Origin: Fluviicola sp.
GTDB lineage: Bacteria > Bacteroidota > Bacteroidia > Flavobacteriales_D > Crocinitomicaceae
Assembly: GCA_029866325.1 (NCBI GenBank)
Contig: JARWZO010000024.1
Span: 62,001-126,000, forward strand
DNA length: 64,000 nucleotides
Direction: 5' to 3'
The position numbers and the translations under genes were made by a program. The notes under the pieces were generated by a model. It was given only the letters and a program-made list of their open reading frames with translations. It was not told where the DNA came from and made no database searches. Below are positions 18,293 to 27,147 of the stretch, one piece after another (position 1 is the stretch's first letter; each line of letters begins with the position of its first letter).

Positions 18293-21200
18293 ATGAAAAA
18301 ACTACTACTAGCTCTACTTTTGCTCCCACTGTTTTCGTTTGCCCAAAGTGCTCAGGTTGAGTTTCAAGAAGGTAAATTGTGGTTCAAAATGACCAATGAG
18401 GCCCGAATTGCGATGCCTTTAACTGAAGATCCAACGAATATTTCGCCGTTGACCATTCCCGGATTGGATGCCATTGCCTATAAATATGGAGCAACACGAT
18501 TATCCAAACCCTTTGCGGCAGCAAAAAACTCTGTGATTTTGCAGCGAACCTTTTTATTGGAATTTACCGATGTGGCGCATACAGGAGATTTAATCAAAGA
18601 ATTACAACTCATGAATGGACTCGAGTATGCTGAGCGCGTTCCATTGGATCGCATGTGTTTGACACCGAATGATCCTTCGTATGGTTCGCAATGGGGTTTA
18701 AGTATGATCAACGCTCCGACTGCGTGGAATTATTTTTCGAGCGGAAGTAATGTGGTAATCGCCATTGTTGATGATGCCATCGAGCGCACACACAGTGATC
18801 TTTCACCCAATTTGTGGGTAAATCCGGGAGAAATTGCCGGAAACAATATTGATGATGACAATAACGGATACATCGATGATATCAATGGATACGATGTGGC
18901 AAGTAATGACAACAACCCGAATCCACCATCTGTGGCATTTGATCATGGAACACATGTGGCGGGTATTGCTTCGGCACGCACCAATAACGGCACCGGAGTT
19001 GCTTCCATAGGCTTTAGTTGTAAATTGATGTGTGTAAAAGCTACTTCTACTGCTACCGCCGTTACAAACGGTTATGATGGAATCGTTTATGCGGCCGTGA
19101 GCGGAGCAGACGTCATCAACATGAGCTGGGGCGGTCCAAGTTTCTCAACCACCGGACAAAATGTTGTCAATTACGCCAATTCACAAGGGTGTATCCTAAT
19201 TGCAGCAGCCGGAAATGATGATGTTTCTTCGCAGTTTTATCCTGCAGCATTCAATAATGTGGTTTCTGTAGCAGCTACCAGTAGCAACGATGCGAAAGCA
19301 AGTTTCTCCAACTACGGTAGTTGGATCGATGTTTCGGCACCGGGAAACAACATTTACAGTACAACCGTTAATAATACGTATGGTAACAAATCGGGTACAT
19401 CGATGGCTTCGCCAATGGTAGCTGGACTTGCAGCGCTCATGAAATCATTGAATCCGACCATGCCCAATGCCGATATCATCAATTGTTTGTTATCAACAGC
19501 GGATAATATCAACGCTCAGAATCCGAGCTATATCGGTCAATTGGGATCGGGTAGAATTGACGCGGCGGCGGCAATGGCTTGTGTGGCAGCTACACTAAGC
19601 AATCCTCCGGTTGCCGATTTTTCAGCCAACTTCACAACCGTGAGTGCCGGTGGTTCGATTGTATTTACCGATCTGTCAACGTATTCACCAACTTCATGGG
19701 CTTGGTCGTTTCCGGGTGGAACTCCGGCCAGTTACAACGGGCAAAATCCACCGTCAATTACCTATAATACTCCGGGAACTTACAATGCGGTACTTACTGT
19801 AACGAATGGAAACGGAAACGATGTTGAGACGAAAGTCAATTATATTCAGGTCGATCCTGCATCCAGTTGTTTAACAATCAATCTTCCTGCTCCTGTAGGA
19901 TGGACAGGGTCTAATTATTATACCGGTGCTTCTGTCGGACTAGATGGTTGGATCAATGGTATGAATGTTTACCTCGATAAACAGAAAGCGATGTACTTTG
20001 ACGCGTCTGCTTCTCCGTACACGATTCTAAACAACGTGTGGGTGGCCTTCGGTTTGGCTTATAGTGCCAATCCTAATAAAATTGTTCCTGTTCGTATTTA
20101 TGATGGAACATCTGGAACACCGGGAGCTTTGATTGGAAGTTCAAATCTTACTATGGGACAAATCATGTCTGATGTAGATGGCGGTTTCTATACCGAAGCC
20201 AGTTTTGTGAATTCACCGGTTACGCTTCCTGCATCTAAAAAATTCTTTGTGAGTGTTGATTTGACGAATCTTCAATGGACAGGCGGAGTAAAAGACACGC
20301 TTTCTATTGTGAGTAACTCTGCCGGTCAAACCACGCCTTCGGCTATTTGGGAACAACAAGCGAATAATACCTGGTATCAATATACAACAGCAGGCTCATG
20401 GAATCTGAGCGCATCGTTGTATGTCCATCCGTTCCTGACAGATGCCAATTCGGTAGCGAATATCACTCCGAGCACCTTGACTATTTGTTCTGGCAATGCT
20501 GTCGATTTCGATGCTGCTGGTAGTACCTACGAAGATACCTTATTGTGGTATTTCCCGGGTGGAACTCCAACAGTGGTTCCTTCTGCACCAACAGCTTCTG
20601 TGACGTATGCTACTCCTGGTACTTACGACGCGATTTTGTACACTATTGGAGGTGGCTGCTCGTTGTTTGATTCGGCATTTGTGACCATTACGGTTAATCC
20701 TTCACCATTGGTTGATGTGGCAGGGTCGGCAGAAATTTGTAACGGTGGTTCAACGGTACTTACAGCAAGTGGTGCGACATCCTATACTTGGTCGCCACCG
20801 GCTGGACTTTCAGCTACAACAGGCGCGGTAGTAACGGCTAATCCTACTGCGAATACAACTTATTCGGTTACAGGAACGTTAGGTTCTTGTTCCAACTCTT
20901 CTTACATCAGTATAGAGGTTGATGATCCGCCGGTTGCGCTTATAACGTTCACCGATAGTATTATTGGCTGTCCTACGGTTGTGTTGTTTGACGGAAGTAA
21001 CTCAAGCGATGTCACCGATTTTAGCTGGACTTTCCCGGGCGGGACACCCGGAACTTCGAATGCTTCAACACCGAGTGTCGATTTTATAACATCAGGAACA
21101 GTAAATATCGAACTGATAACAACCAACAATTGTGGTGCAGATACAACAACATTTATGATGGCTATTACGGTTGATTGTTCTGCAGGTTTAGAAGAAGAAA

Positions 21201-21445
21201 TCATTGATTATTCGGTGTTCTATAACCCGAATACAGGAATCGTTTCGGTTACATCAACTGCCGGAATTCCTGCCAACACATCAGCGGATATTCTCAATGA
21301 ATTAGGACAAATCATTGTTGGTAAACAAAGTGAAAGCCAGACTCAGTTAATTGAGATTCCGGTAAAACAACTGGCAACGGGAATGTATTTCGTACACCTT
21401 TCAACGAATGATTCTGAACAGTTGATCAAGTTCGTTGCGCATTGA
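18293..21445 (+). CDS. Secreted subtilisin-like serine protease with PKD domains and T9SS C-terminal domain
   Basis: 1050 residues with a signal peptide (MKKLLLALLLLPLFSFA, then Q). A prodomain-like region precedes the S8 catalytic domain, whose triad is Asp160 (IAIVDDAIERTH), His218 (DHGTHVAG) and Ser370 (GTSMASPMVAGL). At about residues 443-520 is a PKD domain (SWAWSFPGGTPASYNGQNPP, TPGTYNAVLTVTN). A further beta domain follows, then two more PKD-like modules (LLWYFPGGTPTV, FSWTFPGGTPGTS). The last 75 residues (SADILNELGQIIVGKQ, LATGMYFVHLSTN) look like a T9SS type A sorting domain, so it is probably secreted and surface-attached. It sits between lptD and the amidase operon, with its own promoter and terminator. 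Confidence 0.93.
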   Translation: MKKLLLALLLLPLFSFAQSAQVEFQEGKLWFKMTNEARIAMPLTEDPTNISPLTIPGLDAIAYKYGATRLSKPFAAAKNSVILQRTFLLEFTDVAHTGDLIKELQLMNGLEYAERVPLDRMCLTPNDPSYGSQWGLSMINAPTAWNYFSSGSNVVIAIVDDAIERTHSDLSPNLWVNPGEIAGNNIDDDNNGYIDDINGYDVASNDNNPNPPSVAFDHGTHVAGIASARTNNGTGVASIGFSCKLMCVKATSTATAVTNGYDGIVYAAVSGADVINMSWGGPSFSTTGQNVVNYANSQGCILIAAAGNDDVSSQFYPAAFNNVVSVAATSSNDAKASFSNYGSWIDVSAPGNNIYSTTVNNTYGNKSGTSMASPMVAGLAALMKSLNPTMPNADIINCLLSTADNINAQNPSYIGQLGSGRIDAAAAMACVAATLSNPPVADFSANFTTVSAGGSIVFTDLSTYSPTSWAWSFPGGTPASYNGQNPPSITYNTPGTYNAVLTVTNGNGNDVETKVNYIQVDPASSCLTINLPAPVGWTGSNYYTGASVGLDGWINGMNVYLDKQKAMYFDASASPYTILNNVWVAFGLAYSANPNKIVPVRIYDGTSGTPGALIGSSNLTMGQIMSDVDGGFYTEASFVNSPVTLPASKKFFVSVDLTNLQWTGGVKDTLSIVSNSAGQTTPSAIWEQQANNTWYQYTTAGSWNLSASLYVHPFLTDANSVANITPSTLTICSGNAVDFDAAGSTYEDTLLWYFPGGTPTVVPSAPTASVTYATPGTYDAILYTIGGGCSLFDSAFVTITVNPSPLVDVAGSAEICNGGSTVLTASGATSYTWSPPAGLSATTGAVVTANPTANTTYSVTGTLGSCSNSSYISIEVDDPPVALITFTDSIIGCPTVVLFDGSNSSDVTDFSWTFPGGTPGTSNASTPSVDFITSGTVNIELITTNNCGADTTTFMMAITVDCSAGLEEEIIDYSVFYNPNTGIVSVTSTAGIPANTSADILNELGQIIVGKQSESQTQLIEIPVKQLATGMYFVHLSTNDSEQLIKFVAH

Positions 21446-21469
21446 TTTAATATCAAATAAAGATAAATG

Positions 21470-21501
21470 AACGGGAGGCTGTAATGGTTTCCCGTTTTTT
21501 C
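21470..21501 (+). terminator. Rho-independent terminator after the subtilase gene
   Basis: AACGGGA (21470-21476) pairs with TCCCGTT (21490-21496), followed by a T-run. It lies 25 bases after the stop codon. Confidence 0.75.
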
Positions 21502-21535
21502 GTTAATGCTACTAGTGAGACTTTACTTTAGAAAC

Positions 21536-21686
21536 AGTCCCGTAGGGACTTAATATGGTAATAAAGCGAATAGTGCTTGAAAAATCACCCCGTAGGGGCG
21601 AGACACAATGTATGCGTTCGTCCCGATCAGCCGCGGCTGACGGATGTGCAGATATCTTTGTTAAGATATTACGTCCCTACGGGACT
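21536..21686. repeat. 151-bp REP/BIME-like inverted-repeat element
   Basis: The arms 21536-21556 and 21666-21686 are inverted copies over 21 bases with one mismatch, both containing CCCGTAGGGA. Inside are a third CCCGTAGGGG copy and a perfect 14-bp palindrome TCAGCCGCGGCTGA at 21627-21640. This fills most of the gene-free stretch 21446-21798. The arrangement is typical of dispersed palindromic repeats; no REP-associated transposase is in the window. Confidence 0.7.
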
Positions 21687-21798
21687 AGAGCAAGGTAATA
21701 GTTATTAACAATTTAACGAAGAAAAGTTTAATCTGGCTTCTTTTTTGTTAATAACTTAAGAACTATCTTTAAACTTGGTAATTAACGCATTCAAAGAC

Positions 21799-22953
21799 AT
21801 GGAAAAATTCGCACGTATTCTCAAATGGACATTGGCAGCAACGCCTTTGCTTCTGCTGTTTTCGTTTGGCGAAACCCAGTTGCAGCAAAAACTCGATGCC
21901 GAATTACAAACCATTAAAACAGTGGTGATTGATGCCGGTCATGGTGGGAAAGATCCCGGATGTCATGGTGCTTCGGCGCACGAAAAAAATGTTTGCCTTT
22001 CGATGGCACTGATTCTTGGGAAACAAATCAAAGCGAAATACCCGAATATTAAAGTGGTTTACACACGCGATAAAGATGTGTTCGTTGAATTGGATGAGCG
22101 GGCTCACATCGCCAATAAAGCCAATGCTGATTTGTTTATTTGTATTCACGCTAATTCTGCTTCGGCATCAGCCAATGGAACAGAGACGTTTGTTTTGGGA
22201 CTTCACAAAACCGATGCACAGGCTAAAATTGCTGATCGCGAGAACAGTACCATTTACTTGGAAGATGATAAAGGGGAGAAGTACAAAGATTTCGATATGT
22301 CACCGGATGCCATCATCGCCCGACAATTACAACTTTCGGTTTTTCTGGATCAATCGATCTCGTTTGCCGGAAAGTTACAAGCCGAGTTTAAAGGGATCGG
22401 TCGTTTTGACCGTGGTGTGAAACAGGCCGGTTTTTTAGTGTTGTATAAGACAACCATGCCAAGTGTGTTGATTGAAACAGGATTCTTGACCAATCCGGAT
22501 GAAGAGAAATTTTTGGCAGATACCACCGGGCAGAAAAAAATGGCCGGAGCGATGTTTACAGCATTTGAAAAATACAAAAACGAATTAGAAGGAGTTGATG
22601 AAAAAACCGGTGGTGGTAAACAAATCGCTCCACCCAATTCCAACAACGAAAAAGATCCGGAGAAAACACCTGAAAAAACGGTTAGTAACAAAGTGATTTT
22701 CCGCGTTCAAGTAGAAACATCTGATTCAAAGATCGCGACTAATTCGTCACGTTTCAAAGGACTTACCGTGTATGAGTACAAACAGGATAATTTGTATAAA
22801 TACACCATCGGATCGTTTGAAAATGATTTGACGGCAGCCAATAAATACAAAAATGAGTTACGCGAAAAAGGATTTTCAAATGCCTTTGTGGTCGCCTTTC
22901 AAAACGGAGAGCGTATTAGTTTAGAAAAAGCTATTAAATTAGCAGAAAAATAA
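21799..22953 (+). CDS. N-acetylmuramoyl-L-alanine amidase (Amidase_3) with SPOR-like C-terminus
   Basis: 384 residues from the ATG at 21799; an in-frame TTG at 21775 would add eight atypical residues. It removes peptide stems from peptidoglycan in the periplasm during cell separation. Zinc ligands are His48 (VVIDAGHGGKDPG), Glu62 (AHEKNV) and His117 (CIHANS), with the catalytic Glu226 (VLIETGFLTNPDE). After a Pro/Lys/Asn linker the last 85 residues resemble a SPOR domain (VIFRVQVETS, YKYTIGSF, NAFVVAFQNG), which binds denuded septal glycan. A hydrophobic N-terminal segment at 8-24 acts as signal or anchor. It leads a compact operon with the MCE gene five bases downstream. Confidence 0.92.
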   Translation: MEKFARILKWTLAATPLLLLFSFGETQLQQKLDAELQTIKTVVIDAGHGGKDPGCHGASAHEKNVCLSMALILGKQIKAKYPNIKVVYTRDKDVFVELDERAHIANKANADLFICIHANSASASANGTETFVLGLHKTDAQAKIADRENSTIYLEDDKGEKYKDFDMSPDAIIARQLQLSVFLDQSISFAGKLQAEFKGIGRFDRGVKQAGFLVLYKTTMPSVLIETGFLTNPDEEKFLADTTGQKKMAGAMFTAFEKYKNELEGVDEKTGGGKQIAPPNSNNEKDPEKTPEKTVSNKVIFRVQVETSDSKIATNSSRFKGLTVYEYKQDNLYKYTIGSFENDLTAANKYKNELREKGFSNAFVVAFQNGERISLEKAIKLAEK

Positions 22954-22958
22954 GCGTT

Positions 22959-23996
22959 TTGAAACTGTCGAAAGAACTTAAAGCCGGAATAATTACATTG
23001 CTTGCAATCGGTTTATTGGTTGCGGGTATCAATTTCCTGAAAGGGAATAGTTTTTTTGGTGGTGATGATCAATACGAGGCCTATTTTCCGAATTCGGGGA
23101 ATCTTGCTCCAGCAACCTCTGTTTATGTAAACGGTGTGGCTGTAGGAAAAGTATTGACGGTGGAATATCAACCAAACGGAGACTCGCTTTCCAAAGTGAA
23201 AGTTACCTTTAATATTCAAGATGATAACGTGCTGATTCCGAGAGGTTCCAAGATTGAAATCGGTTCAGTCGATTTCCTGAACAAAGGATTGATGTTGACA
23301 TTGAATTCTGATTTATCAAAAGGGTATTACAAACCAGGAGAGAAGATCAAAGGTTCGGTTGCTTCCGATTTGATGACGCAAGTGAAAGATTACGCTGATC
23401 CGACGATTCAAAAATTGCAAAGCCTTATTAGTACAGTTGATAGAACCGTTACGTCGATTAGTGCGTTTTGGGATACCACAGCGACTTCCAAAATTGAAGC
23501 TTCAATGAATGAAGTGCAAATTGCGTTGAAGCGCTTTGGAAATGTAGCGGTTGAAGTGGAAGATTTGGTTGCTTCTGAAAAAGTGCGATTGGCAAAAATC
23601 ATGAGTAATGTTGAAAGTATTTCGGGTAACCTGAAAGCGAGCAACGAAAAAATCTCCGCAATCATAGGGAATGTCAAGAAAATCTCCGATGATTTGGTAA
23701 CTGTCAATTACAAATCAGTGGTGGAAGACGCTCAGAAAACCATTCAAAAACTCAATGCTACGCTCGAAGCGGCCAATAACGGAGAAGGAACACTCGGGAA
23801 GTTATTGCACGATGAAAAACTCTACAATGAGTTGGTCAATACGAACAAAGAGCTACAAGAACTTGTTGATGATATAACGCTTCATCCGGAACGTTATATT
23901 CATTTTTCTGTACTGGGATCCAAAACAAAGGGCGTTCCACTTACAGGCAAGGAAGAGAAAAAATTGAGAAAGGTGTTGGATTCTATTCCCGACTAA
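22959..23996 (+). CDS. MlaD/MCE family lipid-transport protein
   Basis: 345 residues beginning at a TTG codon at 22959, since no ATG gives the correct N-terminus. One transmembrane helix (about residues 9-25) is followed by an MCE domain (YEAYFPNSGNLAPATSVYVN, GVAVGKVLTVEY, GSVDFLNKGLMLTL) and a long helical region rich in Glu/Lys up to the C-terminus. MCE proteins bind lipids and form hexameric rings or tunnels between inner and outer membrane; the Mla system moves phospholipids. The ABC permease and ATPase partners are not in this operon. It sits five bases after the amidase and ten bases before the Fe-S membrane protein. Confidence 0.88.
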   Translation: MKLSKELKAGIITLLAIGLLVAGINFLKGNSFFGGDDQYEAYFPNSGNLAPATSVYVNGVAVGKVLTVEYQPNGDSLSKVKVTFNIQDDNVLIPRGSKIEIGSVDFLNKGLMLTLNSDLSKGYYKPGEKIKGSVASDLMTQVKDYADPTIQKLQSLISTVDRTVTSISAFWDTTATSKIEASMNEVQIALKRFGNVAVEVEDLVASEKVRLAKIMSNVESISGNLKASNEKISAIIGNVKKISDDLVTVNYKSVVEDAQKTIQKLNATLEAANNGEGTLGKLLHDEKLYNELVNTNKELQELVDDITLHPERYIHFSVLGSKTKGVPLTGKEEKKLRKVLDSIPD

Positions 23997-24006
23997 GATT
24001 TAAACT

Positions 24007-25338
24007 ATGATCGCTTCTATTGTATTTAGTGTCATTTGTTTGGCAGGATTTGGCTTTTTTGGCTGGAATCTCTGGAAGATTCGCTACAATATTAACCTTG
24101 GGAAAGACATTGATCGTTCCGGAAATAAAAGTGAGCGTTTAAAAACGATGCTTCTTGTGGCTTTCGGACAGAAAAAGATGTTCGCTCGCCCCATTCCGGC
24201 ATTGCTGCACTTAGCAATTTACGTGGCTTTTGTAATTACACAAATCGAGCTGATCGAGATCATTGCCGATGGTGTTTCCGGTCAGCACAGAATGTTTCAC
24301 GAAGCTCTTGGTGGTTTTTACACCTTCATGATCAGCTTTATCGAGATTCTTTCTGTGTTAGCTCTTATTGCAACTTTTGCTTTTCTTGCTCGACGTAATA
24401 TCATTCGTTTGGCACGTTTCCAAAAACCGGAAATGAAAGGTTTCCCAAGTTTGGATGCAAACCTGATCCTATTAGGCGAAATTTTACTGGTGATGTGCAT
24501 TTTTACCATGAATGGGGCTGATGAAGCGTTGTATTTACAAGGTGCTTCGCATGCCGCTCACGATGTTCAGGGATCATTCGGTTTTACCATTTCAGCTTGG
24601 TTGGGCGAACACGTATTCAGCGGAATGGATGTGGCAACACTTCATTTATTGGAACGCATCGGATGGTGGGGACACGTAACAATGGTCTTCGCTTTCTTGA
24701 ATTACTTGCCGTATTCCAAGCATTTCCATATTTTACTGGCTTTCCCGAATACGTATTATTCGAATTTGGAGAAAAAAGGAAAGTTCACCAACATGGAATC
24801 GGTTACCAATGAGGTGAAACTGATGTTGGACCCGAATGCCGATCCGTATGCAGCTGCTCCTGAAGGAGCCGAACCACAACGTTTTGGTGCAAAAGACGTT
24901 ACCGATTTGACTTGGAAAAACCTGATGGATGCTTACACTTGTACAGAGTGCGGGCGTTGTACATCTGCTTGTCCGGCAAATATTACCGGTAAATTATTGT
25001 CGCCGCGAAAAATCATGATGGACACACGTGATCGTTTGATGGAAGTGGGTGACAATTTCCGCAAACATGGCAAAGACTACGACGACGGAAAAGCATTGTT
25101 GGGCAGTTACATCCTTGAAGAAGAATTGTGGGCTTGTACTTCTTGCAACGCTTGCGTTCAGGAATGTCCTGTAAACATTGATCCATTGTCGATTATCGTT
25201 GATTTGCGTCGTTATTTGGTGATGGAAGAATCAAAAATGCCAACCGAATTGACCGGAATGCTCACCAATATTGAAAACAACGGTGCGCCTTGGCAATTTT
25301 CACCTGCCGACCGCGGAAACTGGATTCACGAAGATTAA
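24007..25338 (+). CDS. Membrane-bound [4Fe-4S] protein, heterodisulfide-reductase/NarI-like
   Basis: 443 residues. About five transmembrane helices occupy residues 1-240, with His residues spaced as in NarI-like haem b domains (for example His68, His94, His223). The cytoplasmic part carries two 4Fe-4S sites: Cys312, 315, 318, 322 (CTECGRCTSACP) and Cys377, 380, 383, 387 (CTSCNACVQECP). This is the plan of HdrC/HdrE-type fusions that pass electrons to or from the quinone pool. The CCG-domain partner is two genes downstream, separated by a HAD phosphatase. The donor and acceptor are unknown. Confidence 0.85.
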   Translation: MIASIVFSVICLAGFGFFGWNLWKIRYNINLGKDIDRSGNKSERLKTMLLVAFGQKKMFARPIPALLHLAIYVAFVITQIELIEIIADGVSGQHRMFHEALGGFYTFMISFIEILSVLALIATFAFLARRNIIRLARFQKPEMKGFPSLDANLILLGEILLVMCIFTMNGADEALYLQGASHAAHDVQGSFGFTISAWLGEHVFSGMDVATLHLLERIGWWGHVTMVFAFLNYLPYSKHFHILLAFPNTYYSNLEKKGKFTNMESVTNEVKLMLDPNADPYAAAPEGAEPQRFGAKDVTDLTWKNLMDAYTCTECGRCTSACPANITGKLLSPRKIMMDTRDRLMEVGDNFRKHGKDYDDGKALLGSYILEEELWACTSCNACVQECPVNIDPLSIIVDLRRYLVMEESKMPTELTGMLTNIENNGAPWQFSPADRGNWIHED

Positions 25339-25355
25339 TACAAGCAGATAGCACC

Positions 25356-25781
25356 ATGAGCAACAACGTTGAGTTGATCGAACTAATGGAAGATGGCAAA
25401 CACCTTTCGCCCGTGCTTCCCGAACATATTAAGAATTACCTCATCGACATCGATGGCACCATTTGCGAAGACATTCCGAATGAAGAACCGGAGCGCATGG
25501 TAACAGCAGGATTGTATCCCGATGCGTTGGTTACGGTGAATAAATGGTACGATGAAGGACACATCATCACGTTTTTTACTTCTCGTGTAGAAGAACACCG
25601 CGCAGTAACCGAACAATGGCTCACCGAAAACGGTTTCCGCTGGCATGCCATGCTGATGGGCAAACCGCGTGGAGGAAATTACCATTGGATTGATAATCAT
25701 ATCGTTCGTGCCACGCGCTTTGAAGGTAAGTTCACCGATTTGGTGGAAAAAACAGTAAGTATTCAGGTTTTTGAACAGTAA
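25356..25781 (+). CDS. HAD-superfamily phosphatase-like protein
   Basis: 141 residues from the ATG at 25356. HAD motif I is YLIDIDGTIC with the Asp31-x-Asp33 pair, motif II is ITFFTSR, and the motif III/IV region is KPRGGNYHWIDNH, supplying Lys and an Asp. There is only a small cap, so a small phosphorylated substrate or a nucleotidase-type activity is plausible; the substrate is unknown. It is inserted between the two parts of a putative electron-transfer module, 17 bases after one and 9 bases before the other, so it is surely co-transcribed. Such short proteins are sometimes labelled phosphoheptose isomerase, which the DxD motif does not support. Confidence 0.75.
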   Translation: MSNNVELIELMEDGKHLSPVLPEHIKNYLIDIDGTICEDIPNEEPERMVTAGLYPDALVTVNKWYDEGHIITFFTSRVEEHRAVTEQWLTENGFRWHAMLMGKPRGGNYHWIDNHIVRATRFEGKFTDLVEKTVSIQVFEQ

Positions 25782-25790
25782 TTGTGCAAT

Positions 25791-26579
25791 ATGAGTAATC
25801 TCAAAGTTCCAACAATGGCCGAAATGATGGCCGCAGGAGAAACTCCCGACATCTTGTTTTGGGTAGGTTGTTCCGGTAGTTTTGATGATCGTGCCAAGAA
25901 AATCACGAAAGCAGTGGTGAAGATTTTGAATCATTGCAACGTGAAATTTGCCGTACTCGGAGCAGAAGAATCGTGTACAGGCGATCCCGCAAAACGCGCC
26001 GGGAATGAGTTTACCTTCCAGATGCAAGCTATGATGAATATTCAGGTGCTCGACGGATATGAAGTAAAACGCATTGTTACAGCTTGTCCGCATTGTTTCA
26101 ATACCTTGAAAAACGAATATCCGGAGTTGGGTGGAAATTACGAAGTGATTCACCACACACAATTGATTCAGGATTTGATCAATACCGGAAAACTCACAAT
26201 AGAAGGCGGAACCTACAAAGGCAAAAAAATCACCTTCCACGATCCGTGTTATTTGGGTCGAGCGAATGATGTTTACGAAGCTCCGCGTGTGTTGATTGAA
26301 AAACTCGATGCCGAATTGGTGGAAATGAAACGTTGCAAAACCAATGGCTTGTGCTGCGGTGCAGGTGGTGCGCAAATGTTTAAAGAAGCTGAAAAAGGAA
26401 ACAAGGAAATCAATGTTGAACGTACAGAAGATGCCTTGGAAACTTCAGCAACTATTATCGCTACCGGTTGTCCTTTCTGTAATACAATGATGACAGATGG
26501 CGTGAAAAACTTCAACAAAGAACACGAAATCGCTGTATTGGATGTTGCCGAATTGATTGCTAACGCAGCCGAATTATAA
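25791..26579 (+). CDS. CCG-domain (heterodisulfide reductase B-like) Fe-S protein
   Basis: 262 residues from the ATG at 25791; a TTG at 25782 would add three residues. Two cysteine-rich CCG modules are visible: GCSGSFDDR with CTGDPAKR and TACPHCFNT, then HDPCYLGRANDVYEAPR with GLCCGAGGAQMF and ATGCPFCNTM. In HdrB, such modules bind noncubane 4Fe-4S clusters, and related proteins occur in LutA and GlpC-type dehydrogenases. It is probably the partner of the membrane Fe-S protein encoded at 24007. The physiological substrate is not indicated by the neighbours. Confidence 0.87.
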   Translation: MSNLKVPTMAEMMAAGETPDILFWVGCSGSFDDRAKKITKAVVKILNHCNVKFAVLGAEESCTGDPAKRAGNEFTFQMQAMMNIQVLDGYEVKRIVTACPHCFNTLKNEYPELGGNYEVIHHTQLIQDLINTGKLTIEGGTYKGKKITFHDPCYLGRANDVYEAPRVLIEKLDAELVEMKRCKTNGLCCGAGGAQMFKEAEKGNKEINVERTEDALETSATIIATGCPFCNTMMTDGVKNFNKEHEIAVLDVAELIANAAEL

Positions 26580-26582
26580 ATC

Positions 26583-27038
26583 ATGGAACTCGACCTTTTC
26601 CCTGACGATGCCCGCATTTGGGTGTTTACCGCCGACAGAGCAGTAAGCTCAACCGAGCAGCAAGCATTGGCAGCGCCTGTTCTGGCATTTTTGGAGCAAT
26701 GGGCGACGCACGGAAAAGCGTTGACGGCAACCGGAGTTTGGCTCAATGCCTTTCAATTGGCAATTGTGCTGGATCAGTCGAAAGTAGGGGCAAGCGGTTG
26801 TTCCATTGATGCATTAACCCGTTTTATGCGTGAAATCGGTACAAACTATCAGATTGATTGGTTTAACCGAATGAACATGCTCATCGAAGAACAAGGAACG
26901 GTTCAGCGTATTCCGTTTACTGATTTAAAGAATTACCCGAATGCCTTGCTGTTTGATCCGTTGGTGGAAACGCTTGGAGATATCCGTGGAAACTGGCCTG
27001 TTCCGGTGGATGCGAGTCGCTACAAAGGCATGATTTAG
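26583..27038 (+). CDS. Conserved Bacteroidota protein of unknown function
   Basis: 151 residues, starting three bases after the CCG-protein stop, and last gene of the operon. No signal peptide or membrane helix is visible, so it is probably cytoplasmic. The most conserved-looking block is ASGCSIDALTRFMREIG, followed by FDPLVETLGDIRGNWPVPVD near the C-terminus. Similar proteins next to Fe-S genes in Bacteroidota are often called ABC transporter ATPase, but there is no Walker A or ABC signature here, so that label is wrong for this sequence. The invariant-looking Cys in SGCS may be functional; that is a guess. Confidence 0.75.
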   Translation: MELDLFPDDARIWVFTADRAVSSTEQQALAAPVLAFLEQWATHGKALTATGVWLNAFQLAIVLDQSKVGASGCSIDALTRFMREIGTNYQIDWFNRMNMLIEEQGTVQRIPFTDLKNYPNALLFDPLVETLGDIRGNWPVPVDASRYKGMI

Positions 27039-27057
27039 ACCACAACTATTTTATTTA

Positions 27058-27130
27058 ACCACATAGGGCACATAGAAACACATAGTTTTTGAGTGTTGTA
27101 TGCCTATGTTTCCTATGTGCCCTATGTGGT
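27058..27130. repeat. Long imperfect hairpin between convergent genes
   Basis: Left arm 27058-27085 and right arm 27104-27130 are inverted copies with 18 perfect base pairs at the base and one small indel, built from ACATAG/CTATGT units. It lies between convergent genes ending at 27038 and 27148 and may end transcription from both sides, though there is no long T-run. Confidence 0.65.
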
Positions 27131-27147
27131 CAAGGAAATAAAGTAAT

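Noticed and set aside
25383-26375. A 330-codon open frame on the minus strand
   Set aside because: It lies antisense to the HAD and CCG-domain genes, which have clear motifs; its translation is rich in His/Phe/Cys without any domain, as expected for a shadow frame.
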